Of a DNA stretch of 64,000 nucleotides, positions 21,807 through 32,497 are shown piece by piece (the first letter of the stretch is position 1; each line of letters begins with the position of its first letter). The notes under the pieces are model-generated. The model did no database searches and was not told where the DNA came from. It saw only the letters and a program-made list of their open reading frames with translations. The stretch lies in contig JABAKD010000021.1 of assembly GCA_012845835.1 (NCBI GenBank), positions 12,456,795-12,520,794 on the forward strand, given 5' to 3'. This stretch comes from Undaria pinnatifida (lineage: Eukaryota > Sar > Phaeophyceae > Laminariales > Alariaceae). The position numbers were made by a program, and so were the translations under genes.

Positions 21807-22084
21807 AGAATGTGTTACTGCGGTATCCTGGTGCACTACCCACCAGGTCATGGGGGTGGCTGATTACTAGTAATTACTGCTTCCAGCGCGGGTGACGCTA
21901 CTGGGAATTTAGAATGTACGCCATTCGCGGCATCGAACACGAATGGTGGCAACTTCCCGAAGTACGTACTATAAGATGGATGTTGTAGGAATATGAAGTA
22001 CTTCCGATGCATTGTTGTACGAGCCGTGGTGGAATGTTGTAAATATATGTTCTGTAGGATTTGTAGATTCTGGGCAAGGGTATG

Positions 22085-22640
22085 GGAGTCTTAAAGAGCT
22101 TCCAGAAGTTTCGGGTACGGATATGAAAAATTTACAAACCTCACAGAAGTTCCGGGTATTGTGGCACGGGCGTACATAACTCACCGAAGTTTCAAGCGGG
22201 TACAAAGAGTGCTGTACTCGTACCCCGGGTTTCGTGGGACGGGGTGTACAGAACCACCTGATTTTCCGGGTACGGGTATGAATGTGCCACCGAACTCACG
22301 GAAGTTTTGGGTACGGGTATAACTGTTTTACAGAACTTCCATAAGTTCTGGGTATTGTGACACAGGCGTACAGAGCGTACAGAAGTTCCGGGCAGGTGTA
22401 AAAAAGCTGTACCCGTCCCCCGGATATTTGTGGCACTGGCATACAGAACTTACATAAGTTCCGGGTAGGTATAAGATTGCTGTACCTCTACCCCGGGTAT
22501 TTGTGTCACTGGCGTACAGAACTTACATCAGTTCCGGGTACGGGTATGAATATCCGACAGGCCTTACAGAAGTTCCGGGTACGGGAATGAATGTCTTACA
22601 GAACTTGCAGAAGTTCCGGGTACGGGTGATACCCAGGTAG
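22085..22640. repeat. Minisatellite based on CAGAAGTTCCGGGTACGGG
   Basis: About ten imperfect units of roughly 50-60 bp with ACAGAACTT, CAGAAGTTCCGGGTACGGGT and ATGAATGTCTTA words. A related, shorter array lies at 36.2-36.5 kb. Overlapping minus-strand open frames are repeat-derived. Confidence 0.7.
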
Positions 22641-22880
22641 TACAAGGCCTTGGGAAAGGAGTTCGATTTGAAGTGCAGAATTCCATCGAAATTGCATGGC
22701 ATATTCCGAATATCCGACAGACCTTGTACATGAGTTCGTGGTACGGGAATTAATGTCTTACAGAACTTACAGAAGCTCCGGGCACGTATGATACCCAGGT
22801 AATCAACGCCTCGGGAGAGGAATTCGATTTGAAGTGTAGTCTAGATTTCTATTGAACTTGCATGGCATATTCCCGCTGAG
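22626..22880. repeat. Direct repeat pair, about 95 bp, offset about 163 bp
   Basis: GATACCCAGGTA through AATTCGATTTGAAGTG and GCATGGCATATTCC occurs at 22629-22715 and again at 22791-22875. The first copy has GTTCGATTTGAAGTGCAG in the middle. It joins the end of the minisatellite. Confidence 0.6.
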
Positions 22881-22989
22881 CCAACGTCCCCGAGGCAAAC
22901 CGTCGGAGCTTTGAGGGCTATCGACAACACCCACTGAGGCTGTAAAAAACGTTAACCTCAACGAGTGTCGACCAGGGCAACATCCGCGC

Positions 22990-23330
22990 TGACGTCTTGT
23001 TCGAATTCGCTTGCTGCATAACGTGTTCTATGTAGTCACGTGGGGTGCCCCGAGATGAAGTAGGTGAGGAGAGCACAATATTTAGAGCGCAGAGCCGCAC
23101 CTGGTGATAGCGGACTCTCGAAAACACACCCACACAGAAGAAGCTCAGTACCTGTCGTCAAAGTCTCTACACAATAACCACACAGGGGTTGGCGCATTTT
23201 CCGTCACGCTCCACCCTCTAACATATACGGACAGTATCTTGTCATCAAAACCCGGGGCGTATCTCCATTCATTGTCATCACGACTGCTTCGACGAGGCAG
23301 TTCCATCTCCGAGGCATATACTAAATAATG
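22990..23330. repeat. Dispersed block D, copy 1 (uninterrupted)
   Basis: Shares GTGTTCTATGTAGTCACGTGG, ACACACCCACACAGAAGAAG, TACGGACAGTATCTTGTCAT and CGACGAGGCAGTT with 31780-32345. In this copy the part corresponding to the 31.86-32.11 kb insertion is absent (CACAATATTTAGAGCGCAGA here). It may be the edge of an older element. Confidence 0.65.
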
Positions 23331-25498
23331 CCTCGGAAATTGCACAAAACCGTATAATAATACATGAAACCCCCAAATAACCGCAGACCAGTATCGAACA
23401 ACCGCATACCACAAACAGCCTCCCTATTCGGTGCGCGATACGATAGGTCCCGAACAACTTATCACCAATGGCCGGGTGAAACGGCCAATCCCAATCGAGA
23501 ACAAATCGTTGCCAAAGTAACACGGCCATCCAAAATCCCATCATCAATGACTGCCAAGGTAAACGGCAGTCTAAATGCCAATGTTGTCACAAGGGAATTC
23601 TACGCTTAGGCTACCTCTTGACTCAAGCTTGTGCAGCGAAACGTCGTTACAACCGATGTCCTCTTCCAATGTTGAGCTTGTCAAGACAGTTGAATGGACA
23701 TTAATACATGAAGCTAAGAATTGCCCATGTAAAACAGCAATGCCAATACAAAACTTTCTTTATATAACAGGTTCAGCATAAGTCTCCCATCTTAGATAAG
23801 ACAGTAACTACGCGAAGGGAAAACCCCAACAAGCTATAAAGAGAGTTTTCTGAAAAATGGGAACGGAGCCTAAAATGAGAACGGACGTTTTTTTTTAGAA
23901 AGCAACCCAATTGTGTACAACTCCAAAAAAAAAATTTGACAGTCCTGTGGGGCTGTACAGCAGCCTTCGAATGAGCCGTCGCTCAGGCTGGAAGTCCTCG
24001 GCATCGCCTTGGTAGCCAGCATCTAGAGATATCACAATAGAGCCAGCGTATATCGCTTTTTGCGCCCACCCGAAAACAAGAGATGGAGCATGACCGTTCT
24101 GACGAGCTTATAGTCCATTCTGTTTGGAAAACCTTCAAATCAAATCACTAACACCGTCTTCACGTAAAAACCCCATCGCCAAATAACATCGGGTCCCTTT
24201 CTTTGAACTCTACAGGACAGAACAAACAACAGCACGCCTCCGACATAAAACAACTCCTATCGAAACACTCGAATAGAACTCTATCAACCCCCCTGCTAGA
24301 CATACCCCACGACCAAATGCAAATGCTAACGGAAAAACGCCTCCGTATGCAATGGTTTGGTGAGAGAATCAGCACGTTCATATGCTGACGCACGGGGAAA
24401 ACCTCACACTCCCCATTGATTGGCCATACTCCTTTTCCATGGACGAGAGCGTGACGCATCTTTGAATCCAAGATGAAAACGATGCACACATCATAGCAAC
24501 TCCATCACAGATATAGACCTCCCACAAATAGCCTTGTGTGCATTGTTCACATCCAAGTATAACTCCAAATTGAACACCACTGCTAGTCTTACCGCTCTGA
24601 AATAATGTAACACCGTCATGTATCAATGAATATCCGGACAAAATAACATACCTGGTAATACCGATAGCTCCTGTCATGCCTCCAAATGCAGGAACTTGCA
24701 CTATTCGCCAATGAATGATGTACACATTACCACACATTCGATATCTGGCCGTAATTTTCTCGCATACCGTGTCGGGAAACATGGCCGTTCGCGCTAAGAC
24801 CATTTTCCCCTAGAACTCGCGTTAAGTCAAAGACTAGTGAGCAAGCGGGACACTCGGGACGCGCCTGCCATTAGAGAGGGTCATATCTTCCCTTGCAGTC
24901 TATCACACAATACGTACTATCGATTGTCATGTACGTCACGAATTGATTGGTTGCTGTGCACGTCGATAATTAATGCACCCCCCCCCTGGCTCGGCAACTA
25001 GCTCGCACGTATCTCTAACGCGTCCCTAATTCACAACGCAAAATTCCATAATCTACGATGGAGAATATCTGTAACCGCGCGAGTACAATCCCCCTCCGCC
25101 CCGGTACTCGACATATTTCTTCGGTCGCAGCGGCCGCCGAGAATGCAGTCACTTGCCCCCTTCTGCTCGGGGAAAACGATGCATCCAACTAGATTAAGCC
25201 ACCCATCGCAACATCCCGAAAACCAAAATCAAAATTCAAACCCCAGTCAAATCTTCACCCAGAGATACGAAGTGCCCGCGTCTTCTGTCACGCAACAAGC
25301 TCGGATTCTGTCATCCAGTCGCCACCACTGAAAAACGATACACTCAAATAATTGGTCAACTCTGAAAATCAAAGCATGGCATGTGCCTGATACTTGGTAT
25401 ACATTTGAATAAAAAAGTACAGTACAAATACAGCAGTACAATAGTCATATCGTTTTCTTGGCCTACTGCGTGCGATATTTCAGATATGTACATAATAT
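23331..25498. other. No supported gene
   Basis: Two minus-strand open frames (24378-24803, 141 codons; 24160-24489, 109 codons) are the longest. They have no motif, no convincing splice partner and cysteine/tryptophan-rich composition typical of chance frames. A C-run lies at 24977-24985. Confidence 0.3.
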
Positions 25499-26270
25499 AT
25501 TATATAATAATTAAAATACACTCCAGCTGTGAGATCGAATATTTTGTCGAAACTCATATTTGCAAGCTGTGTGTGATACTCCGATCGCGCGTGTTACGGG
25601 TTGTTTGTCCTCATTAAGGATATAGGTCGGCGACTCCCCTTGCAACTACAGTGTAGCTATCAGGGTCAACAGGCTGATGTTAGTCAGTCTGTGGGCGGGA
25701 ACTATAAAACCCGCTTCTGAGGGGGACAAAATCTGACAACTGTGGAAGGAAATGCATCCGTTTATCAAGTCAATCATGTAAGTCGAATAACCGGTAAGGG
25801 GAGGGCGGAGTTTTTAAGGACGTGGGGGCCTGATTTTGATCAAAAGGGGAGGTGGGAGGGGGGGAGAGGGGGAGGGGGGAAGAGGGGGAGGGACAGGTGG
25901 AGCAGCTCAATTTGTGCGTGAAAACTATATATCCTTCTTGTGGGAGAGGAGGGGAGAATGTGGGGGGGGAGGGGGGGGGGAGGCTTTAGGTCGCATAAGT
26001 GAAAGGGTTTGCTATACGTCTGGTGCTAGGTCTAGGCGATGTGCGGGTGGTGGGGAAGGAGGGAGCATTGGGGGCAGGGAGGAAGGTGGAAATTGCAGCA
26101 CCGGCATGGACGGCTCTAAAACGATGATGAGGCGATATCCAGGGCATGGAAGTGTTTATTACTCTGGGGGATTTCGATATTAATTGAGGCGTTTGAGCAA
26201 AGGGGAGCGAGGAAATAAAGGAGGGGGGGACGGGGTTCAAGTGGTTTAGGTCACATGTAATATTAAAATA
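25499..26270 (+). mobile_element. CACTCCAGC-family array, unit 1
   Basis: Terminal module from 25519 (CACTCCAGCTGTGAGATCG), then the TGATTTTGATCAAAA boundary, G-run islands (25845-25895, 25960-25985), the TATACGTCTGGTGCTAGG block, GCACCGGCATGGACGGCTC, and the GGTTTAGGTCACATGTAATA end block. No coding capacity. Confidence 0.75.
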
Positions 26271-26449
26271 CACTCCAGCTATGATAGATCAAGGATTTGT
26301 TCAAAACTTATCTTGGCAACATTGTGTGTGATACTCCGATCGCGCGTATTTAGCATTTATGTGAGGGCTTGGTAGATATGTAATATATAATGGAGATATA
26401 ATGGAGATATAATGGAGATGCAGGAAACGACATAAAGGTTCAAAAATAT
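26271..26449 (+). mobile_element. Internal/secondary terminal-module copy
   Basis: CACTCCAGCTATGATAGATC through TACTCCGATCGCGCG, then a GGAGATATAAT triplication (26393-26420), before the next full unit starts. Confidence 0.55.
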
Positions 26450-28609
26450 ATTTTAAAAAAATTTGAAAATACACTCCACCTGTATGATCGAAGATTTCGT
26501 CGAAACTCATCTTTGCAAGCTGTGTGTGATACTCCGATCGCGCGTATTACGAGTTGTGTGTCCTTATTAAGGACATAGGTCGGCGACTCCCCTTACAACT
26601 ATAGTGTAGCTATCAGGGTCAACAGGGTGATGTTAGTAAGGCTGTGGGCGGAAACTATAAAACCCGTTTATGAGGGGGAAAAAATCTGACAGCTGTGGAG
26701 GGAAATGTATCCGTTTATCAAGTGAATCATGTGAGTCGAATAACCGTTGAGCGGGGAGCGGAGTTTTGAAGGACGTGGGGGCCTGGGTTTGATCCAAAGC
26801 GAGCGGGGTTGGAGGCGGGGGGGAGGGGGGGCGGGGGGGCAGACAGGCGGACAATTTGTGCGTGCAAGCTATAAATCCTTTCAAGGGGATAAATCTGACG
26901 GTTTTGCAAAAAAAAAAAAATATGCACCAGTTTATCATAGGGGGGGGGGTTGGGGCGGGGGGGGGGCGTGTGGGGCAGCTCAATCTGTACGTGAAAACTA
27001 TACATTATTTTGAGGGGATAAATGTGACGGTTTTGGAAAGAATGCATCAGTTTATCAAGTATATGCTGTTGTAAGTCGTACAAGCAGTGAGTTGAGAGAG
27101 GGCGGAGTGTTCGAGGGGGTGGGGGTGGGATGGGGTGGGGGGGTTGAGGAGGTGGGGGGTGGGGGCGGGGGGGCGGGGGGGGGGGTGGGGGGAAGGGTTT
27201 AAGGTGAGGGGTTTGTTATACGTGTGGTGCTAGGTCTAGGCGATGGTGCGGGTGGTGGGGAAGAAGGGGGCGTTCGGGGCTGGGGGGGGGGGGGGGGGGG
27301 AGCAGCGGCAAGGATGGCTCTCGAAAGATAATGAGGTAATATCCAGTGCGTAAATTGATTAATCTGGCGGATTTCGATATTAGGTGGGGCGTTTGAACAA
27401 GCGAGAGCGAGAGGGGAGGGGGGGGGGGGGGGGGGGGATACTTTTTGGGAGGTTTAGGTCACAAATCATGTTCAAATACACTTCGGCTGTTACGTCAAAG
27501 ATATGTAGGGGCTTGTTATACGCGTGGTGCTAGGTCTAGGCGATCGTGCGGGTGGTTGGAAAAGAGGGGGCGTTGGAGGGTTTTGTTGGGGGGGAGGTGG
27601 GGGGAAAGAATGAAAACTGCGCCATGGATGGTGAGAAGGATAATGACGTGATATCAACTGCGTATAGGTGTTTATTACTCTGGCTGATTTCGATTGCGAG
27701 TGGGGCGTTTGGACAAACTAGGCGGAAAGGGGCGGGGGGGGGGGGGAGGGATTGGGGGACGGGGGGGGGGGCGGGAGGGAAAGGGTGGGGTTTTTTTGAA
27801 CAAGAGGGGTCGGGCGGGGGGGAGGGGAGGGGGGGCGGGAGGCGGGACATTTCAATATGTGCGCGGAAACTATAAGTCCTTGAAGGGGACAAACCTGGCG
27901 ATTGTAGCAAGAAGACATCTCTTGTTATCATCTGCCTGGTAATGATTCCTATTCTAGAAGGTTTGATGTTAGATGCAGTATGCAACCCAGTGTTTAAGTG
28001 TAGTAAATAACGTGTTAAGTCTTCATAATTTGTTGTTATACATGGATCGAAAGCTAGAATGTTTTATAGAATATTTGTATTTACCATTATTTTCTGACAT
28101 CGCTAATTATAAGAAAGAGATACGTATAGCGAAATACAACAGGCGAGGTGATGTGGTCATGCACTGTTTGTCACCACCATCATATAGTTACCATTATTTT
28201 CTGACATCGCTAATTATACGAAAGATATACGTATTGCCAAATACAGCATGCAAGGTGATGTGGTCATCATGCAATGTCTCCGCCATTGAGCACTAGAGGG
28301 AGGAATGCGAATCGTCAGTGTTTTTGAGGAACGCTTGGTATACACGCGCTCAATTACGTTACCTCGTTAGTGATACTTAGCTTGGTATAGGTTGGGAGGC
28401 GATCATGCAGACGGTATGTACGAAATACCCTACGTAATGGGTTGGTAAGGTGGTTTACCGCAATTTTGACACATCTGGCTGTGCTTCCTTTTCAAATTAT
28501 TATTGTCTCAAATGTACGATTTCACGCCCATGATTTTTACCTTGCCGATGTGGGGTTCTGCGGTCGTCAATTTTAAGACAAAGATGCATCTTACAAATAC
28601 ATCAAAAAT
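26450..28609 (+). mobile_element. CACTCCAGC-family array, unit 2 (full)
   Basis: Terminal module from 26472; GTGCGTG-AAACTAT modules at 26858 and 26988, separated by G-runs; TATACG-CTAGGTCTAGGCGAT blocks at 27219 and 27516; AAAACTGCGCCATGGATGGT; TGTGCGCGGAAACTATAAG at 27858. The AT-richer block follows (TTTGATGTTAGATGCAGTATG, TCTGACATCGCTAATTATAA, CCAAATACAGCATGCAAGGT, GATGTGGGGTTCTGCGGTCG) up to the AT-rich start of the next unit. Confidence 0.75.
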
Positions 28610-29805
28610 ATATTATAAAAAATGAAAATACACTCCAGCTGTGAGATCGAAGATTTCGTCAAAACTCATCTTTGCAAGCTGTGTGTGATACTCCGATCGC
28701 GCGTATTACGAGTTGTGTGTCCTCATTAAGGATATAGGTCGGCGACTCCCCTTGCAACTACAGTGTAGCTATCAGGGTCAACAGGGTGATGTTGAGCAGT
28801 CTGTGGGCGGAAACTATAAAACCCGTTTCTGAGGGGGACAAAATCTGACAGCTGTGGAAGGAAATGTACCCGTTTATCAAGTGAATCCTGTAAGTCGCAA
28901 AACCTGTGAGGGGGGGGGCGGAGGTTTGAAGGACGTGGGGGCCTGGTTTTGATCAAAACCGAGCGGGGTTGGAGGGGGGGGGGGGGGGAAGGAGGGGGGG
29001 GGCGGACGGGCGGGCAATTTGTGCGTGTCAGCTATAAATCCTTTCAAGGGGATAAATCTGACGGTTATTGGAAAAAAGAAGGAAAAAAGCACCAGTTTAT
29101 CACGGGGGGAGGGTTGGGCGGGGGTGGGGGGTGAGGGGCAGCTCAATCTGTGCGTGGAAACTATACGTTTTTTTGTGGGGATACATGTCGACGGTTTCGG
29201 AAAGAATGCATCAGTTTAATGTTTATATCCTAAGTCGTCCAATCAGTGAGTAGAGAGAGGGCGGAGTGTTCGAGGGGGTGGGGTTGGGATGGGGTGGGGG
29301 GGGTTGGAGATGTGGGGGGCGGGGGCGGGGGGGGGAAAGCAGCGGCATGGATGGCTCTCGGAAGATAATGAGGTGATATCCAGTGCGTGAAGTGTTTACT
29401 AATCTGGCGGATTTCGATATTAGGTTGGGCGTTTGAGCAAGGGAGAGCTAGAAGGGGGGGGGGGTGGGGGGGGGGGAATTTTTAGGAGGTTTAGGTCACA
29501 AATATTATTCAAATACACTTCGGCTGTGACATCAAAGATATGTAGGGGCTTGTTATACGCGTGGTGCTAGGTCTAGGCGATCGTGTGGGTGGTTGGAAAA
29601 GAGGGAACGTTGGAGGGTTTTCTTTTGGGGCGGGGTGGGGGGAAATAATGAAAACTACGTTATGGATGGTCAGAAAGTTAATGACGTGATATCAACTGCG
29701 TATAGGTGTTTATTTCTCTGGCCGATTTCGATTGTGAGTGGGGCGTTTGGACAAACGAGGTGGAAGGGGGGGGAGGGGTGGGGGGACCGGGGGGGGACAT
29801 TGCGA
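28610..29805 (+). mobile_element. CACTCCAGC-family array, unit 3 (lacks AT-rich block)
   Basis: Terminal module from 28631, GGAAACTATA-type modules at 28808, 29028 and 29155, the two TAGGTCTAGGCGAT-type block pairs, then it stops after the G-run at 29765-29805 where the Q-rich gene remnant begins. The usual AT-rich block is missing, so it is either interrupted or truncated. Confidence 0.72.
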
Positions 29806-29899
29806 TGTATACAGGTACCAGCTACATTATATGATACGCTGTTCCTCTCGTGCTGTTATTGCGTGGATTGTACACCGTTCAAAGTCATTTTGGCTAGTA

Positions 29900-31770
29900 G
29901 CATAGAATTATCAGCTATCTACTGCAATAACAGTGCTACCGGTGGGCGCGTTTTCCGCTGGAGACATATCTCCATTAAAACTTGCTTCAATTTGGTCATC
30001 ATGCCATGCACCTCCGGTGTTGGTTTGATATTATGCTGCAGTATATCTGAGAGGATTTTGTTGCTGCTATCATATCGTACCTGGTACAGCCGTAGCATGG
30101 TGGATGGTTGGCTCGTACCAGGCATCAGATAATGGTTACTACGTTGTACGCATTACACCAGCTGGCAATCACGATCTGCCATAAAACGTCAGACCCAACT
30201 CACCACAACAGTAAGTACACGGACTGCTGTGACTTTCACCTGGTATCATGTTATATTATACGTACTACTACTTTAATGTCGGGAATAAAATCCGTCACGG
30301 GCAACGTCAATCGGCAAAACAACGTCAAATATCTAGCTACAAATATCACCATGTGACACAGGGAAGCACAAAAATGGAGCAAATTCCAACTCACCAACCC
30401 CAGATATTCAAGAATTAAGCGATGCGACACTCGAACATATCATGCCTGGGGAATGTCGGTGAACTCTTGCCACGGTCAAAGAGGAACGATGATGCTCCAT
30501 CCCATCTCCCATTCAGCCTCTTGCCGTTGCTGGTACTGCTGTTGTTGCTGCTGCTGTCACTGCTCTAAGCCCCCTGCTCCTCCTCATGTTGCCTCATACC
30601 CCCCTCAAACCGTATCCCGTTCATTTTCCGGTCGAAGCGGTAGTATGCTATGTTTTGGTGTACCCGGGAAAAACGGATGCGTGGATACATCGCGCTAGCC
30701 CAAGCCCACTTGCGTTTGCACTACCGGACTCCTTACTGACCCCGTCCTAATGCTGGTTGCCACACACAACGTCGCCCATGGCCCATTGCTAGCGGCCACA
30801 GCCCCGACCGCTACCGGCGCAGACAGCTGTTGCTGCTGTTGTACTTCTTGCTGCTGCTGCGTTCCATCCCCCAAAACATCCGAATCACCATCCTCCTCCG
30901 TCGCTGAAGGCTCGCGCCTGACTGCAACACCAAGAACAACATCACCATTTACCATATTATATCTGGCTCATACAACGGTAGTGGAAAAGGCTCCGCGTCG
31001 ATCACCGGCGGTGGTGTCTCCTGCTCCTGTTCTGGGTGAACAACACCAGTGAGTAACAGCAAGCTCCGATTCAGGTGGCTCACCACCATCACAGAGCGTC
31101 TCAACCCCAGGAGCATGCTGATGCTGCTGCTACTGCTGCTGTTGCTGCTGTTGCTGCTGGAGCTCCACTCTTTTGCCTTACATCCCTGCACTCAACCCCC
31201 CCATCCATGCCATCTGGTCGTCGTAGCTCCGGTACTGGTCGTCGTAGCTCCGGTACTAATCCCAATTCCGCTTGCTCTTTGCTTAGCAGACTGCAGGCGT
31301 GCCCATCGATGCCGTTTTTCAGTTTGGGTGCCCTGTAGACCACACCGAAAATGGGAGAAAATTTACTTGAGCTCGAATGGGGTATTAACCATCACCAACC
31401 CCGCTTGCATCATGTAGTACCTCTGGCATATAATCTCTACCTCCCGTGCTCGCTTCTTCGCAAACTGCAATCGCTGCCACCAACACTGCAGCTGCTCGGG
31501 AGTGTCCGGTCGACAGAGCTGAAACTCATCAACAAGTTTGTTTGGTGATCGCACGTCGAGCTTCCAGCACCGCCCCGTCTCCATTCATTCCACCAATAAT
31601 ACCCTCCAAAATCCCTGCCTCAGCGGCCACCCTCAAAGCTCTCTCAGCTGTCAACGCCGCGTCTTCCTCAGCCAAAATCGCTGATATTTGCTCAAGCTGC
31701 TGCCGAAGCAGCTCATTTTCCTCCTCCATGAGAACGCCCTACAGCATGCTTCGCGCCCGGAAACTCACCA
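29900..31770 (-). pseudogene. Decayed Q-rich gene family member within the array
   Basis: Minus-strand blocks in gene order: a coiled-coil block beginning MEEENELLRQQLEQISAILA (31729-31530); after a frame slip, a block with DEFQLCRPDTPEQLQCWWQR (to about 31363); a CAG-run region readable as Gln, Ser or Ala (31190-31090); a block with TQQQQEVQQQQQ (30955-30695); and a last block with ILSDILQHNIKPTPEVHGM (30125-29919). Adjacent blocks overlap in different frames by single-base slips rather than at plausible introns, so decay is likely. The DE-x-x-L...EQ...WW motif matches the remnant at 7.4-7.7 kb. It may be a gene fragment caught between repeat units. Function unknown. Confidence 0.4.
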
Positions 31771-31779
31771 TAATTGTGT

Positions 31780-32345
31780 TTGCATACGCTTTGCTGTATG
31801 GCGTGTTCTATGTAAGCACGTGGCGTGCCCTAATGAAATAGGTGAAGGTAGCACTATATTATAAAAATGAAAATACACTCCAGCTGTGAGATCGAAGATT
31901 TCGTCGAAACTCATCTTTGCAAGCTGTGCGTGATACTCCGATCGCGCGTATTACGAGTTGTGTGTCGTCATTAAGGATATAGGTCGGCGCTTCCCCTTTC
32001 AACTACAGTGTAGCTATCAGGGTCAACAGGGTGATGTTCGTCAGTCTGTGCGCGGAAACTATAACACCCGTTTCTGAGGGGGACCGAATCTGACAGCTGC
32101 GGAGGGATACACAGAGGAGCCGCGTCTGGATATCGGGGATTGTCGAACACACACCCACACAGAAGAAGCTCAGTACCTGCTGTTAAATGCTCCGCACACA
32201 TAAACCACACAGAGGTTGGCCGTACCTGTCGTCATGCTTCCCCCTCTCATATTTACGGACAGTATATTGTCATGAAAACCCGGGTCGTATCTTTATTATC
32301 ATCACCGAATCGACGAGGGAGGCAGTTACATAATCGGGGGCATAC
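31780..32345. repeat. Dispersed block D, copy 2, split by a terminal module
   Basis: Matches 22990-23330 in two parts (31780-31856 and about 32113-32345), separated by the solo terminal module. Confidence 0.65.
31857..32112 (+). mobile_element. Solo terminal module inserted in block D
   Basis: About 255 bp from TATAAAAATGAAAATACACT to TCTGACAGCTGCGGAGGG. The unoccupied equivalent at about 23080 shows that this module moved or was inserted as a unit. Its ends are imperfectly inverted (CCAGCTGTGAGATC against CCGCAGCTGTCAGATT on the other strand). Confidence 0.7.
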
Positions 32346-32347
32346 AC

Positions 32348-32452
32348 CACATGTTGCAATACGCGCGATCGGAGTATCACACACAACTTGCTGAGATGAG
32401 TTTCGACAAAATATTCGATCTCACAGCTAGCTGGAGTGTTTTTTCATTTTTT
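32348..32452 (-). mobile_element. Inverted terminal-module end
   Basis: GCGCGATCGGAGTATCACAC through CAGCTAGCTGGAGTGTTTTT, the mirror of the module start. It carries a small CTAG duplication. Confidence 0.65.
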
Positions 32453-32497
32453 GTAATTTTGCCTCGCGACACATAATACAAAACCTCATAGATAGTC

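Noticed and set aside
24378-24803. 141-codon minus-strand open frame
   Set aside because: No motif, no neighbour exons in phase, chance-like composition; kept only as a remark.
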